Assembly (NCBI RefSeq): GCF_027941955.1
Contig: NZ_CP115960.1
Coordinates: forward strand, 2,170,001-2,234,000
Source: Sphingomonas sp. 7/4-4
GTDB taxonomy: Bacteria; Pseudomonadota; Alphaproteobacteria; Sphingomonadales; Sphingomonadaceae
Length of the DNA: 64,000 nt
Direction: 5' to 3'
The translations under genes and the position numbers were made by a program. Under the pieces are notes generated by a model that searched no databases, had not been told where the DNA came from, and saw only the letters and a program-made list of their open reading frames with translations. How positions within the stretch are numbered: the first letter of the stretch is position 1; the number at the start of each line of letters is the position of its first letter. This document shows, piece after piece, positions 37,580 to 47,072 of this stretch.

Positions 37580-40500
37580 TCCGCGCCCGCACCCACAGCT
37601 CCGTTCGTGCTGAGCCTGTCGAAGCACGCCTCTCCACACGGCCGGTCGCTTGTGGTGAGCCGCCCTTCGACAAGCTCAGGGCGAACGGAGGGTGGGTTGG
37701 CGCTGCCCTACTCGCCGCCGCCGCCTTGATCGCCACGCCGGCCGCCGCGCAGGAAGCAAAGCCGACCGCGAACTTCAACGCGCCGGTCAAGACCTTCGGC
37801 CGCGTCTCGTACGATGCACGCTCGCTGATGATCGACGGCAAGCGCACGATCATCTGGTCGAGCGAGATGCACGCCTTCCGCCTGCCTTCGCCCGATCTGT
37901 GGCGCGACGTGCTGCAGAAGATGAAGGCGAGCGGGTTCAACACCGTCGCTTTCTATTTCGACTGGGGCTTCCACAGCCCCAAAAGGGCGTCTACGATTTC
38001 AGCGGCATTCGCGACTTGGATCGGCTCCTCACCATGGCCGAGGAAGAAGGCCTGTGGGTCATCACCCGCGCCGGCCCCTATGTGAATGCCGAGCTCACCC
38101 GCGGCGGCTTCCCCGGCTGGCTGGTCAACCAGCGCGGCCGCGCGCGCACCGACGATCCCGAATATCTCGCCGCATCGGACGAGTGGCTGACCCGGGTCAA
38201 CGCGATCATCGCGCGCCACCAGGTCAACGGCGACGGCAAGGGCCACAAGGGCAACGTCATCCTCCACCAGATCGAGAACGAGCTGGCGCTGACCACCCCG
38301 GCGCAGCGCCGCTACATGGACCATCTCTACGCCAAGGCGCGCGCCGACGGCATCACGGTTCCGCTGTTCCACAACGACCAGGGCCGCAACGGCTATTGGG
38401 TGCCCGAGGACAGCAAGGTCGAGAAGACCGTTCCCGGTCCCAACGACCTGTACGCATTCGACGGCTATCCCGGCGGCACCTGCACGGTGAACGGCAAGCC
38501 GACCCGCGGATCGGCGGCGCCCGACTGGGGCTATTACGGACCGGGCGGCGCAAAGGGCGGTGCCTCGGCCTCGCCCAACACGCCCGGCTTCCTCGCCGAG
38601 TTCGGCGGCGGCTGGTTCGATTATTGGGGCTCGAACGGTGGCTATGAATGCAATGCGATCCAGCGCGGCAAGCGCTTCCAGCGGGTGTTCTACGGCACCA
38701 ATCTCGCCAACGGGATCGGCATCCAGAGCTTCTACATGGGATTCGGGGGACGAGCTGGGGCTGGCTTCCCGCCCCGGTGGTGTTCACCAGCTATGATTAT
38801 GGCGCGGCGTTATCCGAGGCGCGCGAAATTCGTCCCAAGGCCGAGGAACTCAAACAGCTCGGCGGACTGATCGCCGCGGTGCCGGACCTTGCGGGGATGA
38901 CCCCGCGGGGCCGGTGCAGATCTCGTCGGACAAAATTCAGGTCTATCACAACAAGAGCCCCGAGACCGACGCGCGCTTCCTGCTGGTTACGCACAAGCCC
39001 TCGAACGGCCAGACCAACGACCGCTTCACCTTCACTGCCGACCTGCCCGATGGCCGCTACACGCTGCCGATGCAGCTCGACGGGTTCGACGCGAAATGGC
39101 TGGTCGCGGGGGTGAATTTGGGCGGCCAGCGGCTGGTCTATTCGACATCCGAGCTGCAGGCGCTGGTCAAGCAGGACGCGCGTGACGTCGCGCTGATCTA
39201 CGGCCGCACAGGCGAAGCGGGTGAGACCGTGCTGCGCTATGCCAGCGCGCCCAAGGTCACCGTGCTCGAAGGCGGCGCGACCTCGGCGTTCGACGCGACC
39301 AAGGGCGATCTCAAGCTCAATTACGCGCATCGCGGGCTCACCCGCTTGCGGATCAGCGGTGGCGGGCGACCGGACCTGCTGCTGCTGATCGGCGACGAGG
39401 CCGAGGGTGCGAAGTTCTGGCATGTCGACGGCTCGCTTGTCCGCGGCCCTGCGCTGGTCCGCACTGCCAAGGTGAAGGGTGGCAATCTCGCCCTCACCGG
39501 CGATACCCGCGAAACTACGCCGCTCGAGGTCTGGGCACCCGCCGGCGTTCGCAGCGTGACGTGGAACGGGGCGAAAGTCGCTACCACCCGCACCTCCTCG
39601 GGCACTGTTGCGGCGACCGCGCCGCTGCCTGCGCCGATAGACTTCCCTCTGCCGGCGCTCACCGACTGGCGAGTCGCCCCGGGCTCGCCCGAGGCCGAGC
39701 CCGGCTTCGACGACCGCGACTGGGCGAAGATCGACAACCGCGCTTATGCCAGCATCACCGCGCGCGCCGACGGCCAGCCCAACATGCTGATGGACGCCTA
39801 TGGCTTCCACGAAGGTGATGCCTGGTATCGCGGCCGCTTCACCGGCGGCCCGGATGCCGAGCGGCTCAAGCTCCACTACGGCGCCGGCGGCGCGGGGCTG
39901 GTGCAGGTGTTCCTCGACGGCAAGCTGATCGGCCAGGACGAAATCCCCGCCGGCCTCCCCGCCCGATCACCACCGGCGCGCCGAGCTTCACGCTCCCCGA
40001 CGCCGCGCGTACGCCCGGCGAGCATGTCCTGTCCGTGATGGTGCGCAACAACGGCCATAATTGGGACCTCGACGCCGACGATTTCCACAAGGAAGCCCGC
40101 GGCCTCGTCTCCGTCTCGATCGAGCCGGTCGCCGGCCCGAGCTTCGCGGTGCCGATCGCTTGGAAGATCAACGGGCGCGGCGAGGACTTGCCCGATCCGG
40201 TGCGCGGCGTCGCCAATAATGGTGGCCTCGATGGCGAGCGGCGCGGCTGGTACCTTCCCGGCTTCGACGATCGCGGCTGGAAGCCCGCCGCCGCCCAAGC
40301 CACGCCAGGCACAAGCTGGTACCGCACCAGCTTCGACCTCGCCGTGCCCAAGGGGCAGGACGCGACGATCGGGCTCGCTTTCGGCGACACTTCGAAGCCG
40401 CGCTCGCCGGTGGCCTATCGCGTCCTCATCTTCGTCAATGGCTGGAACATGGGCCAGTTCATCGCGCATGTCGGCCCGCAGCGCGTCTTCCCGATCCCCG

Positions 40501-40670
40501 AGGGAATCCTCAACCATCGCGGCCGCAACAATATCGCGCTGGCAGTGACATCGGACGGGGCGCCGGGCAACGCGCTGGAGGAAGTGAAACTCGTCGCGCT
40601 GCGCAACGTCAAGGGCGGCCTGCCGGTGCGCATGGTTCCCGCTCCCGCAACGCCGGCCGAGCTGAAATGA
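37576..40670 (+). CDS. Exported GH35 beta-galactosidase (four frame breaks as sequenced)
   Basis: Removes terminal beta-galactose from RG-I galactan side chains. The GH35 barrel has 'RTIIWSSEMHAFRLPSPDLW', 'ITRAGPYVNAELTRGGFPGW', acid/base Glu in 'VILHQIENEL' and nucleophile Glu in 'GFLAEFGGGWFDYWG'; two galactose-binding-like domains follow. Breaks near 37983 (cccc), 38748 (ggggg), 38900 and 39965 each need one base; restored length 1032 residues. The start codon overlaps the rhaM stop, and residues about 9-37 are encoded by an inserted palindromic repeat (37601-37688), ahead of the hydrophobic signal core 'GAALLAAAALIATPAAAQ'. No in-frame start lies between repeat and core. Confidence 0.9.
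37601..37688. repeat. Palindromic repeat of a second family, inside the GH35 signal-peptide region
   Basis: The arms 'ccgttcgtgctgagcctgtc' (continuing 'gaagcacg') and 'cttcgacaagctcagggcg' (continuing 'aacgg') are near-complementary. This 'CTGAGC..GTCGAAG' element is a common sphingomonad intergenic repeat. Here it is read through in frame as part of a coding sequence. Confidence 0.85.
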
Positions 40671-41859
40671 GGCTAACCCGTCGCCAGACGATCGGCGCGG
40701 GCGGCGCAGCGCTTGCGCTCGCCGCGGTGTCAGCACGCGCCGCAAAGGGTACGCGGCCCTGGCCGTTCCTCATCGGTGCCGATATCTCGTGGGTGCCCGA
40801 GGATGAGTTCGCGGGCGCGACTTATTATCTCGACGGAGTGCGGAAGGACCCGCTCGCGATCTTTCGCGAGGCCGGGTTCAACGCGCTCAAGCTCCGGCTC
40901 TTCGTCGATCCCGCCAGGGGCTATTCGAAGGGCAAGCCCGGCGGGCCGTGGTGCGGGCTCGATCAGATCATCGACTTCTCGAAGCGGATCAAGGCGGCAG
41001 GCTTCCACCTCTCGATCACCCTCCATTATTCGGACACCTGGGCCGATCCGCAGCATCAGGAGAAACCGGCGGCATGGGCGGATCTGCCCTTCGCCAAGCT
41101 GGTCGAGACGGTCCATCGCTACACCGCCGATACCTTCGCCGCGCTCAAGGCCGCCGGCGCAGCGCCGGACCTCGCGATCCTCGGCAACGAGACCACCTTC
41201 GGCATGCTCTGGCCCGAAGGCCGCGTGCCGCTGACCATCCCGACCGGCAATCCGCAGACCGACAATGTCCATATGAACGTGACCGGCGCCGGCGGCTATG
41301 ACCGGTTCGCGGCGCTCCTGAAGGCGGCAATTTCGGCCACCCGCGAGACTCTTCCCGGCGTGCCGCTCGCACTCCACAACCATCTCGGCCGTCACTGGGC
41401 AATCGTCCGCCACTGGACCGACAGCCTGATCGAACGCGGCGTGGATTTCGATGCGCTCGGCTTCTCCTGCTACCAGCAGGCCGCCGAGGGCGACTGGCAA
41501 CGCACCTTCGCCGAGTTCGGCAAGCGCTATCCCGACAAGGGTTTCTTCGCGATCGAATATTCTTCGCGCAAACGCTATTTGAACGACCTCGTCCACGCGC
41601 ACGCCAATGGCTGGGGCAGCTATATCTGGGAGCCGACCCGGCACCAGGAAGCGATCTTCCTCAAGGACGGCGTCAGCGCCGGCGAAGGCCCCCGGCCCAA
41701 TTTGCTCTCGCAGGGGATCAACGGCGCCGAGGCACCCGGCGCAGCCCTGCCCCGCCGACGCCGCGCAAGCCGCGCGATCACGGCGGACGCTATGACGCCG
41801 ATCCGAACTTCATTCGCCTCTACCAACAGATGGCGAAGGACTATGGGGTCACGAAGTGA
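40667..41859 (+). CDS. GH53 arabinogalactan endo-beta-1,4-galactanase with Tat-type signal (frame broken near the end)
   Basis: Cuts beta-1,4-galactan side chains internally. ATG 40667 overlaps the GH35 stop. The N-terminus 'RLTRRQTIGAGGAALALAA' is a twin-arginine signal. GH53 features: 'IGADISWVPEDE', 'NALKLRLFVDP', 'LSITLHYSDTWADPQHQEKP', acid/base Glu in 'LAILGNETTFGMLWP' and nucleophile Glu in 'GFFAIEYSS'. Near 41748 one base is missing; restored, the tail reads 'PRKPRDHGGRYDADPNFIRL' and stops at 41859, 397 residues. Galactan oligomers then go to the GH35 and GH2 enzymes. Confidence 0.92.
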
Positions 41860-41891
41860 CTCGCACCTCTGTCGAATTCAGGAGACACTAA

Positions 41892-43004
41892 TTGGCCGCC
41901 CTCACCCATGACGTTCCGCGCAGCGAGATCACGTCGAAGATCGACCTGCTCATGGACAATCTCGTCAATATCAAGGACGAGACCGGCGAGTTCCTGCTCC
42001 ATCTCGAGGACGGCCGGATCATCGACACCAAGGGCTGGGCCGGCTGGGAATGGACCCACGGCGTCGGCCTGTTCGGCATGTGGCGCTATTACGAGCAGAC
42101 CGGCGACGACAAGGCGCTGCACATCATCAAGCAATGGTTCGAGGACCGCTTCGCCGAGGGCACGCCGACCAAGAACATCAACACCGTCGCGCCGTTCATC
42201 ACGCTGGCGTACCTCTACGAGCAGGAGCCCGACCCGCGCTACATCCCGTATCTCGATACGTGGTGCGAATGGCTGATGGCCAAGGACGGCCTGCCAAAGA
42301 CCGAGGAAGGCGGCTTCCAGCACATCGTCTATAACGACGAGAATCCCGGCGAAATGTGGGACGACACGCTGATGATGTCGGTGCTGCCGCTCGCCAAGAT
42401 CGGCCTGCTGCTGAACCGGCCGCATTATGTCGAGGAGGCCAAGCGCCAGTTCCTCGTCCACATCAAATATCTGTTCGATCGCAAGACCGGTTTGTGGTTC
42501 CACGGCTGGGACTTCAACGGCCGGCACAATTTCGCCGAGGCTTTGTGGGCGCGCGGGAATTGCTGGGTGACGATCGCGATCCCCGAGATCATCGAGATCC
42601 TCGATTTGCCCGAGGGCGACGCCTTCCGCACCTTCCTGATCGACACGCTCGCCGCGCAGGTGAAGACCCTCGCCGAGACGCAGGACGAGAGCGGGCTGTG
42701 GCACACGCTGGTGATGGACCCGACCAGCTATCTCGAAGCCTCGGCCACCGCGGGCTTCGCTTACGGCATCCTCAAGGGCGTGCGGAAGGGCTATCTGCCG
42801 CGGCACTATGAGCAGGTGGGGATCAAGGCCGTGAAGGGCGTCCTCGCCAATATCGATGCGACCGGCGAGCTCCAGCAGGTCAGCTTCGGCACGGCGATGG
42901 GCGACACGCTGCAATTCTACAAGGACATCCGCCTGACTTCGATGCCCTACGGCCAGAGCCTCGCGATCTGTGCGCTGGGCGAGTTCCTGCGGACCTATAT
43001 CTGA
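41892..43004 (+). CDS. GH105 unsaturated rhamnogalacturonyl hydrolase without signal peptide
   Basis: 370 residues from TTG 41892, with 'aggagac' upstream. No export signal is visible, so it is probably cytoplasmic, unlike the GH105 at 17658. It has the (alpha/alpha)6 barrel sequence 'GWAGWEWTHGVGLFGMWRYY', 'TKNINTVAPFITLAYLYEQ', 'GEMWDDTLMMSVLPLAKIG' (the catalytic Asp) and 'FNGRHNFAEALWARGNCWV'. It cleaves unsaturated galacturonate from imported oligomers. The frame is intact; the stop overlaps the next ATG (TGATG). Confidence 0.9.
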   Translation: MAALTHDVPRSEITSKIDLLMDNLVNIKDETGEFLLHLEDGRIIDTKGWAGWEWTHGVGLFGMWRYYEQTGDDKALHIIKQWFEDRFAEGTPTKNINTVAPFITLAYLYEQEPDPRYIPYLDTWCEWLMAKDGLPKTEEGGFQHIVYNDENPGEMWDDTLMMSVLPLAKIGLLLNRPHYVEEAKRQFLVHIKYLFDRKTGLWFHGWDFNGRHNFAEALWARGNCWVTIAIPEIIEILDLPEGDAFRTFLIDTLAAQVKTLAETQDESGLWHTLVMDPTSYLEASATAGFAYGILKGVRKGYLPRHYEQVGIKAVKGVLANIDATGELQQVSFGTAMGDTLQFYKDIRLTSMPYGQSLAICALGEFLRTYI

Positions 43005-45518
43005 TGTTGCGGGCGGCGTGGTTCCTCGGGCTCGCCGCCCTGTTGTTGCCGTTTGGCTCCCAAGCAACCTACCGTCACCCCGGCGAAGGCCGGGGCCCAG
43101 AGCCACAAGCGGCGTCGCCCGTAACCCTGGGCCCCGGCCTTCGCCGGGGTGACGATTCTGGTGGGCTCGCCGACTGGATCGATACGAACCCGAATGCGCG
43201 CGGCGTCTCGCTCGCCGGAGCCAGCGTGATCGTCGAACAAGGCGACCACGAGGTCGTCAAGATCGCCGCCGACGACCTCCGCCGCGACCTCGCCACCGTA
43301 ACCGGCAAAACCGCAGGCGGTGACCAGATCTGGGCCGGCACGATCGGCAAGAACCCCGCGATCGACCGCCTCGTCGTCTCCGGCAAGCTCGACGCCAAGC
43401 GGCTCAACGGCGCGTGGGAAAGCTTCGTCATCGCCACCATCGAGCGCCCCGCCCCCGGCGTGCCCCGCGCGCTGGTGATCGTCGGAAGCGACCGGCGCGG
43501 CACCGCCTTCGGAATCTACGAGCTCAGCCGTGCGATCGGCGTCTCGCCCTGGCATTGGTGGGCCGATGTCACGCCGCTCAAGCTGCCGGCGCTGCACGTC
43601 CGCCCCGGCACGCACCGCTTCGGGCCGCCTTCGGTCAGATATCGCGGCATCTTCATCAACGACGAGGATTGGGGACTCACCCCTGGTCGGCGACGGTCTT
43701 CGAGCCGGGCACTCGCGGCATGGGTCCCAAAACCTACGCCAAAGTGTTCGAGCTGCTGCTTCGGCTGAAGGCCAACACCTTGTGGCCGGCGATGCACAAG
43801 ATCTCGCCTGCCTTCAACGCGAACCCCGACAATGCGAAGCTGGCCGACCGCTATGCCATCGTGATGGGCTCGTCGCATGCCGAGCCGATGCTGCGCAACA
43901 ATGTCGGCGAATGGACGGCCGATACGCACGACTATGATTACGGCAAGAATCCCGACGGCGTGCGCGCTTATTGGGAGGAACGCGCGCGCACCAACGGCAA
44001 GTACGAGAGCATCTGGACGCTCGGCATGCGCGGCATCCACGACAGCGGCATGCAGGGCGCATCCGACATGCCGACGCGGAAGCGCTTCCTCGAAAGCATC
44101 ATCGCCGACCAGCGCGCAATGCTTGCCCGGCACGTCTCGCCACAGATCGAGCGCGTCCCGCAGGTCTTCACGCCGTACAAGGAAGTGCTCGACATCTATC
44201 GCGCCGGGCTCGCCGTCCCCGACGATGTCACCTTGATGTGGCCCGACGACAATTTCGGCTATATCCGCCGCTTCCCCACTCCCGCGGAGCGCAGGCGCAG
44301 CGGCGGCGCGGGCATCTATTACCATTTGTCCTATCTCGGCGCGCCGCTCTCTTATCTGTGGCTGTCGACCACGCCGCCGGCGCTGATCGCCGAGGAGATG
44401 GGCCGCGCCTATGATCTCGGTGCGCGCGGCATGTGGATCGCCAATGTCGGCGACATCAAGCCCGCCGAGCTGGCGACCGATTACTTCCTGTCGCTCGCCT
44501 GGGACGTACCGGGGACACGGGCGCTCGGTGTGGATGGGTTCGTCCGCCGCTGGGCCGCGCAGAATATCGACGCGACGCAGGCGGCCGGAATTGCATCGGT
44601 ACTGGCCGAGCATCACCGACTCAGTTTCGAGCGGCGCCCCGAGCATCTCCAATGGTATTTGCCCGGGCAGAAGGCGCGCATGAGCCCGTGGTCGATCGGA
44701 GAGGCCGATACCCGGCTCGCCGCGTTCGATCGCAACCTCTTCCTCCTCCATACGATCGCTGGGCGGATCCCCGAAGCGCGCCGCGAGGCATTCTTTGAAT
44801 TGCTCGGCTATCCCGTCGAGGCTGCTGCCAATGCCAATCGCCGCTTCTTCGCCGCGGAGGCGCATGATCGGCTGCGCGACCTCGATCTGCCTCGTGCGCT
44901 GAGCCGCGGCGCCGAGGCGCGCGCGGCGGACGCACGGATCGCCGAATTGACGGGCGCCTATGACAAGCTCGCCGACGGCAAGTGGCGCGGCTTCATCGCA
45001 GTCGAGCCCGCGGACGGCCAATGGAAGAGCTATCGCCTGACTCCCCGGTCCTGCCCGCGCCTGCCGCGACGCCCGCGGTGACGCCGGTCCTGGTCGAGCC
45101 CGTCACAGAGCCCGAGGTGCGGCTCGATCTGCGCAAGGTTGCGGGAAGCTGGCGCGTGGTTCCCGGGCTCGGCCGGGGCGGGCTGGTGCTGGGCGCGCGC
45201 GTCGATCGCGCAGTGACGGGCGCGGCGGCACTGACTCTTCCCGCCGGCAATTGGCGCGCAGTGATCGACTTGATCCCGACCTATGCCGACGGCGACGGCG
45301 AACCGCTCCGCCTGACGCTGCGGATCGACGGCAAGGCCTATCCGCTGTCGATCGCGCGCAACACCGGCGACGCCGCGTGGGTGCAAGCCGTACTCGACAA
45401 CCGGATTTCGATCGAAGTGCCCGGCGGGATCGCGGGCGGCAATCACCGCATCGAACTGCTGGCCGAAAGCGGCGGCGTGCTGATCGAAGCGGTGCGCTTC
45501 GTCCCCGCCGACCGCTAA
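43004..45518 (+). CDS. Exported GH115-family alpha-glucuronidase (two frame breaks)
   Basis: A signal peptide ('WFLGLAALLLPFGSQA') is followed by about 28 residues encoded by palindromic repeat C, then the mature protein. GH115 signatures are 'VKIAADDLRRDLATVTGK', 'RGTAFGIYELSRAIGVSPWH', 'RGIFINDEDWGL..W', 'KANTLWPAMHKISPAFN', 'VMGSSHAEPMLRNNVGEW' and 'LMWPDDNFGYIRRFP'. Breaks near 43678 ('tcacccctgg') and 45040 ('actccccgg') each need one base; the restored length is 838 residues, with a C-terminal beta-sandwich domain. GH115 enzymes remove (4-O-methyl)glucuronic acid. In this locus the likely target is glucuronic acid on RG-I side chains rather than xylan. Confidence 0.88.
43073..43154. repeat. 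Sphingomonad palindromic repeat, copy C, inside the GH115 coding sequence
   Basis: 'cgtcaccccggcgaaggcc' and 'ggccttcgccggggtgacg' are exactly complementary, with 'ccagag'-type inner arms. It is translated in frame just after the GH115 signal peptide. Same family as the copies at 23522 and 35648. Confidence 0.88.
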
Positions 45519-45526
45519 ACTTCCAT

Positions 45527-45633
45527 CGTCACCCCGGACCTGTTCCGGGGTCCACCAAGCATCACCGGAGAAGCCGGAGCATCTTGTCTATGACCTGCCT
45601 CCCGGTGGACCCCGGCACGAGGCCGGGGTGACG
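45527..45633. repeat. Sphingomonad palindromic repeat, diverged copy D
   Basis: Begins 'cgtcaccccggacctgttcc' and ends 'cgaggccggggtgacg', with 'ggtccacc'/'ggtggacc' as inner complementary arms. It fills the gap between the convergent GH115 and PL22 genes and may terminate transcription in both directions. Confidence 0.8.
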
Positions 45634-45640
45634 GTTCAGC

Positions 45641-46945
45641 CTACTTCGCTTTCGCCAACTCCACCGCGTAAACATGGTTCGCGCCTTCGAAATTGGCGCG
45701 GAAGACGACCCACTTTCCGTCCGGCGTGAAGGTCATGTTGGGCTCGAGCCGGTAGTCCTGCTTGCGCATGTCGACCAATTTTTCGGCGTCGAAGGTGCCC
45801 GGAGAGATCAGGCTCTCCGCACCGGGCGCGTGGATGCCGGCGACATCCGGGATATCCTTCGGGTGGAACAGGTACAGATATTTTCCGTCCGGGGCATGCG
45901 CGACCATTTCGCTATCGCCGCCGTCGCCCGAGAACAGCTTCAGGTCGGGCGACTGGTTGTAGTGCACCGACCAGTGGTTGCGCTCGACATTGTACCAGCG
46001 GCGCTTGCCCGTCGCGAGGTCGAAGCCGGCGAGCCAGAACACTTCGCCGCGCGGGGTCTGGAGGTCGTACCAGATCGTCTTGCCGTCAGGCGAGAAGAAC
46101 TCGTGGCCGGCGATCTCCATGTTCATCGTGCGGTTGTGGACGAGGCGTTTGCCGGTGCCGTCGGCGCGGATCGTCCAGATCCGGTCGACCTTGTGCCACG
46201 GGCCCTCGTGGCAATACATGATCTGCTGCGGATCGGTCGGCGAGAACTGGATGTGGTTGAGCCAGTCGGTCGAGGCAGTGACCACTTTCCGCGCGCCGGT
46301 CTTCACGTCGATCGTGAAGATCTCCATCGGGACCTTCGCCTCGAGCCGCTCGTTGAGCCGCACTTCCTTGGCTTCGGCATAGGTCATCGGGCGGCCGTCG
46401 GGCCAATTGGCGGCATATTGCGCCTGCCCGAACCTGCTGTTGTCGGCCGGCTTGGCATTCGGCTGGAGCGGCCGCTCATTCTCCGCCCATTGGCCGAGCA
46501 GCAGGGTCTCGTCGGCGTTGATCGATCCGATGAAGCCGCGGTCCACATCGGCGATTTTCCGGACCTTGCCGCTATCGATATCGACTGCGAAAATCGTCGC
46601 AGGCCCTCCGTCCGGCCCACGCCGCTGATAATAAGCGGTACGCGTCTTGCGGCCGGTGAACAGCAGGGTCGCGCCCTGCACCTTGACCAGCGGGCTGACT
46701 TCCCACGTCTTGAGGTCGACCACCGAGATCCCGCCCGGCACCGAGATCACCATCTTGTCGCCCTGCGGCGTATAGCTGTTCTGGTGGAAATAGAGCGCGG
46801 CGCTGCCCGGCTCGCGGCTGATCCGCACCACCTTGTGCCCGGTGAGCGGATCGACCCACTCAGCGGCGGGATCCGCCGCCGCCGTTCCCGCCAGCGTCAG
46901 CGAAGCAACCGCAAAGCCCTGGCAAATCGCGCGTCCCAGCCGCAT
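45641..46945 (-). CDS. Exported oligogalacturonide lyase, PL22 family
   Basis: 434 residues from ATG 46945. A signal peptide ('VASLTLAGTAAADPA') makes it periplasmic, whereas many PL22 enzymes are cytoplasmic. The seven-bladed propeller has the family motifs 'ALYFHQNSYTPQGDKMVIS', 'LLFTGRKTRTAYYQ', 'NHIQFSPTDPQQIMYCHEGP', 'WHKVDRIWTI' and 'MNMEIAGHEFFSPDGKTIWY', with metal-ligand histidines in the last groups. It degrades short galacturonate oligomers to unsaturated monomers. It is divergent from the MFS gene at 47073. The frame is intact. Confidence 0.9.
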   Translation of the reverse strand: MRLGRAICQGFAVASLTLAGTAAADPAAEWVDPLTGHKVVRISREPGSAALYFHQNSYTPQGDKMVISVPGGISVVDLKTWEVSPLVKVQGATLLFTGRKTRTAYYQRRGPDGGPATIFAVDIDSGKVRKIADVDRGFIGSINADETLLLGQWAENERPLQPNAKPADNSRFGQAQYAANWPDGRPMTYAEAKEVRLNERLEAKVPMEIFTIDVKTGARKVVTASTDWLNHIQFSPTDPQQIMYCHEGPWHKVDRIWTIRADGTGKRLVHNRTMNMEIAGHEFFSPDGKTIWYDLQTPRGEVFWLAGFDLATGKRRWYNVERNHWSVHYNQSPDLKLFSGDGGDSEMVAHAPDGKYLYLFHPKDIPDVAGIHAPGAESLISPGTFDAEKLVDMRKQDYRLEPNMTFTPDGKWVVFRANFEGANHVYAVELAKAK

Positions 46946-46980
46946 CCTCAACACTCCCGCCGACTTGATGTCGTTCCACA

Positions 46981-46990
46981 TATCATGATA
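46981..46990. promoter_or_regulatory. Palindrome between the divergent PL22 and GPH transporter genes
   Basis: 'tatcatgata' is a perfect 10-base palindrome inside the 127-base divergent promoter region. It shares the ATCAT/ATGAT elements with the palindrome at 26513 but with different overlap. It is a candidate operator on symmetry and position only. Confidence 0.3.
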
Positions 46991-47072
46991 GCGGTTCAGA
47001 ATATGGAGTAAAGAACCGGTGTCGGCACGTTGCCGCAATCCCGGCGGCCGAACCCCCGAGAGGAAACCCCGC

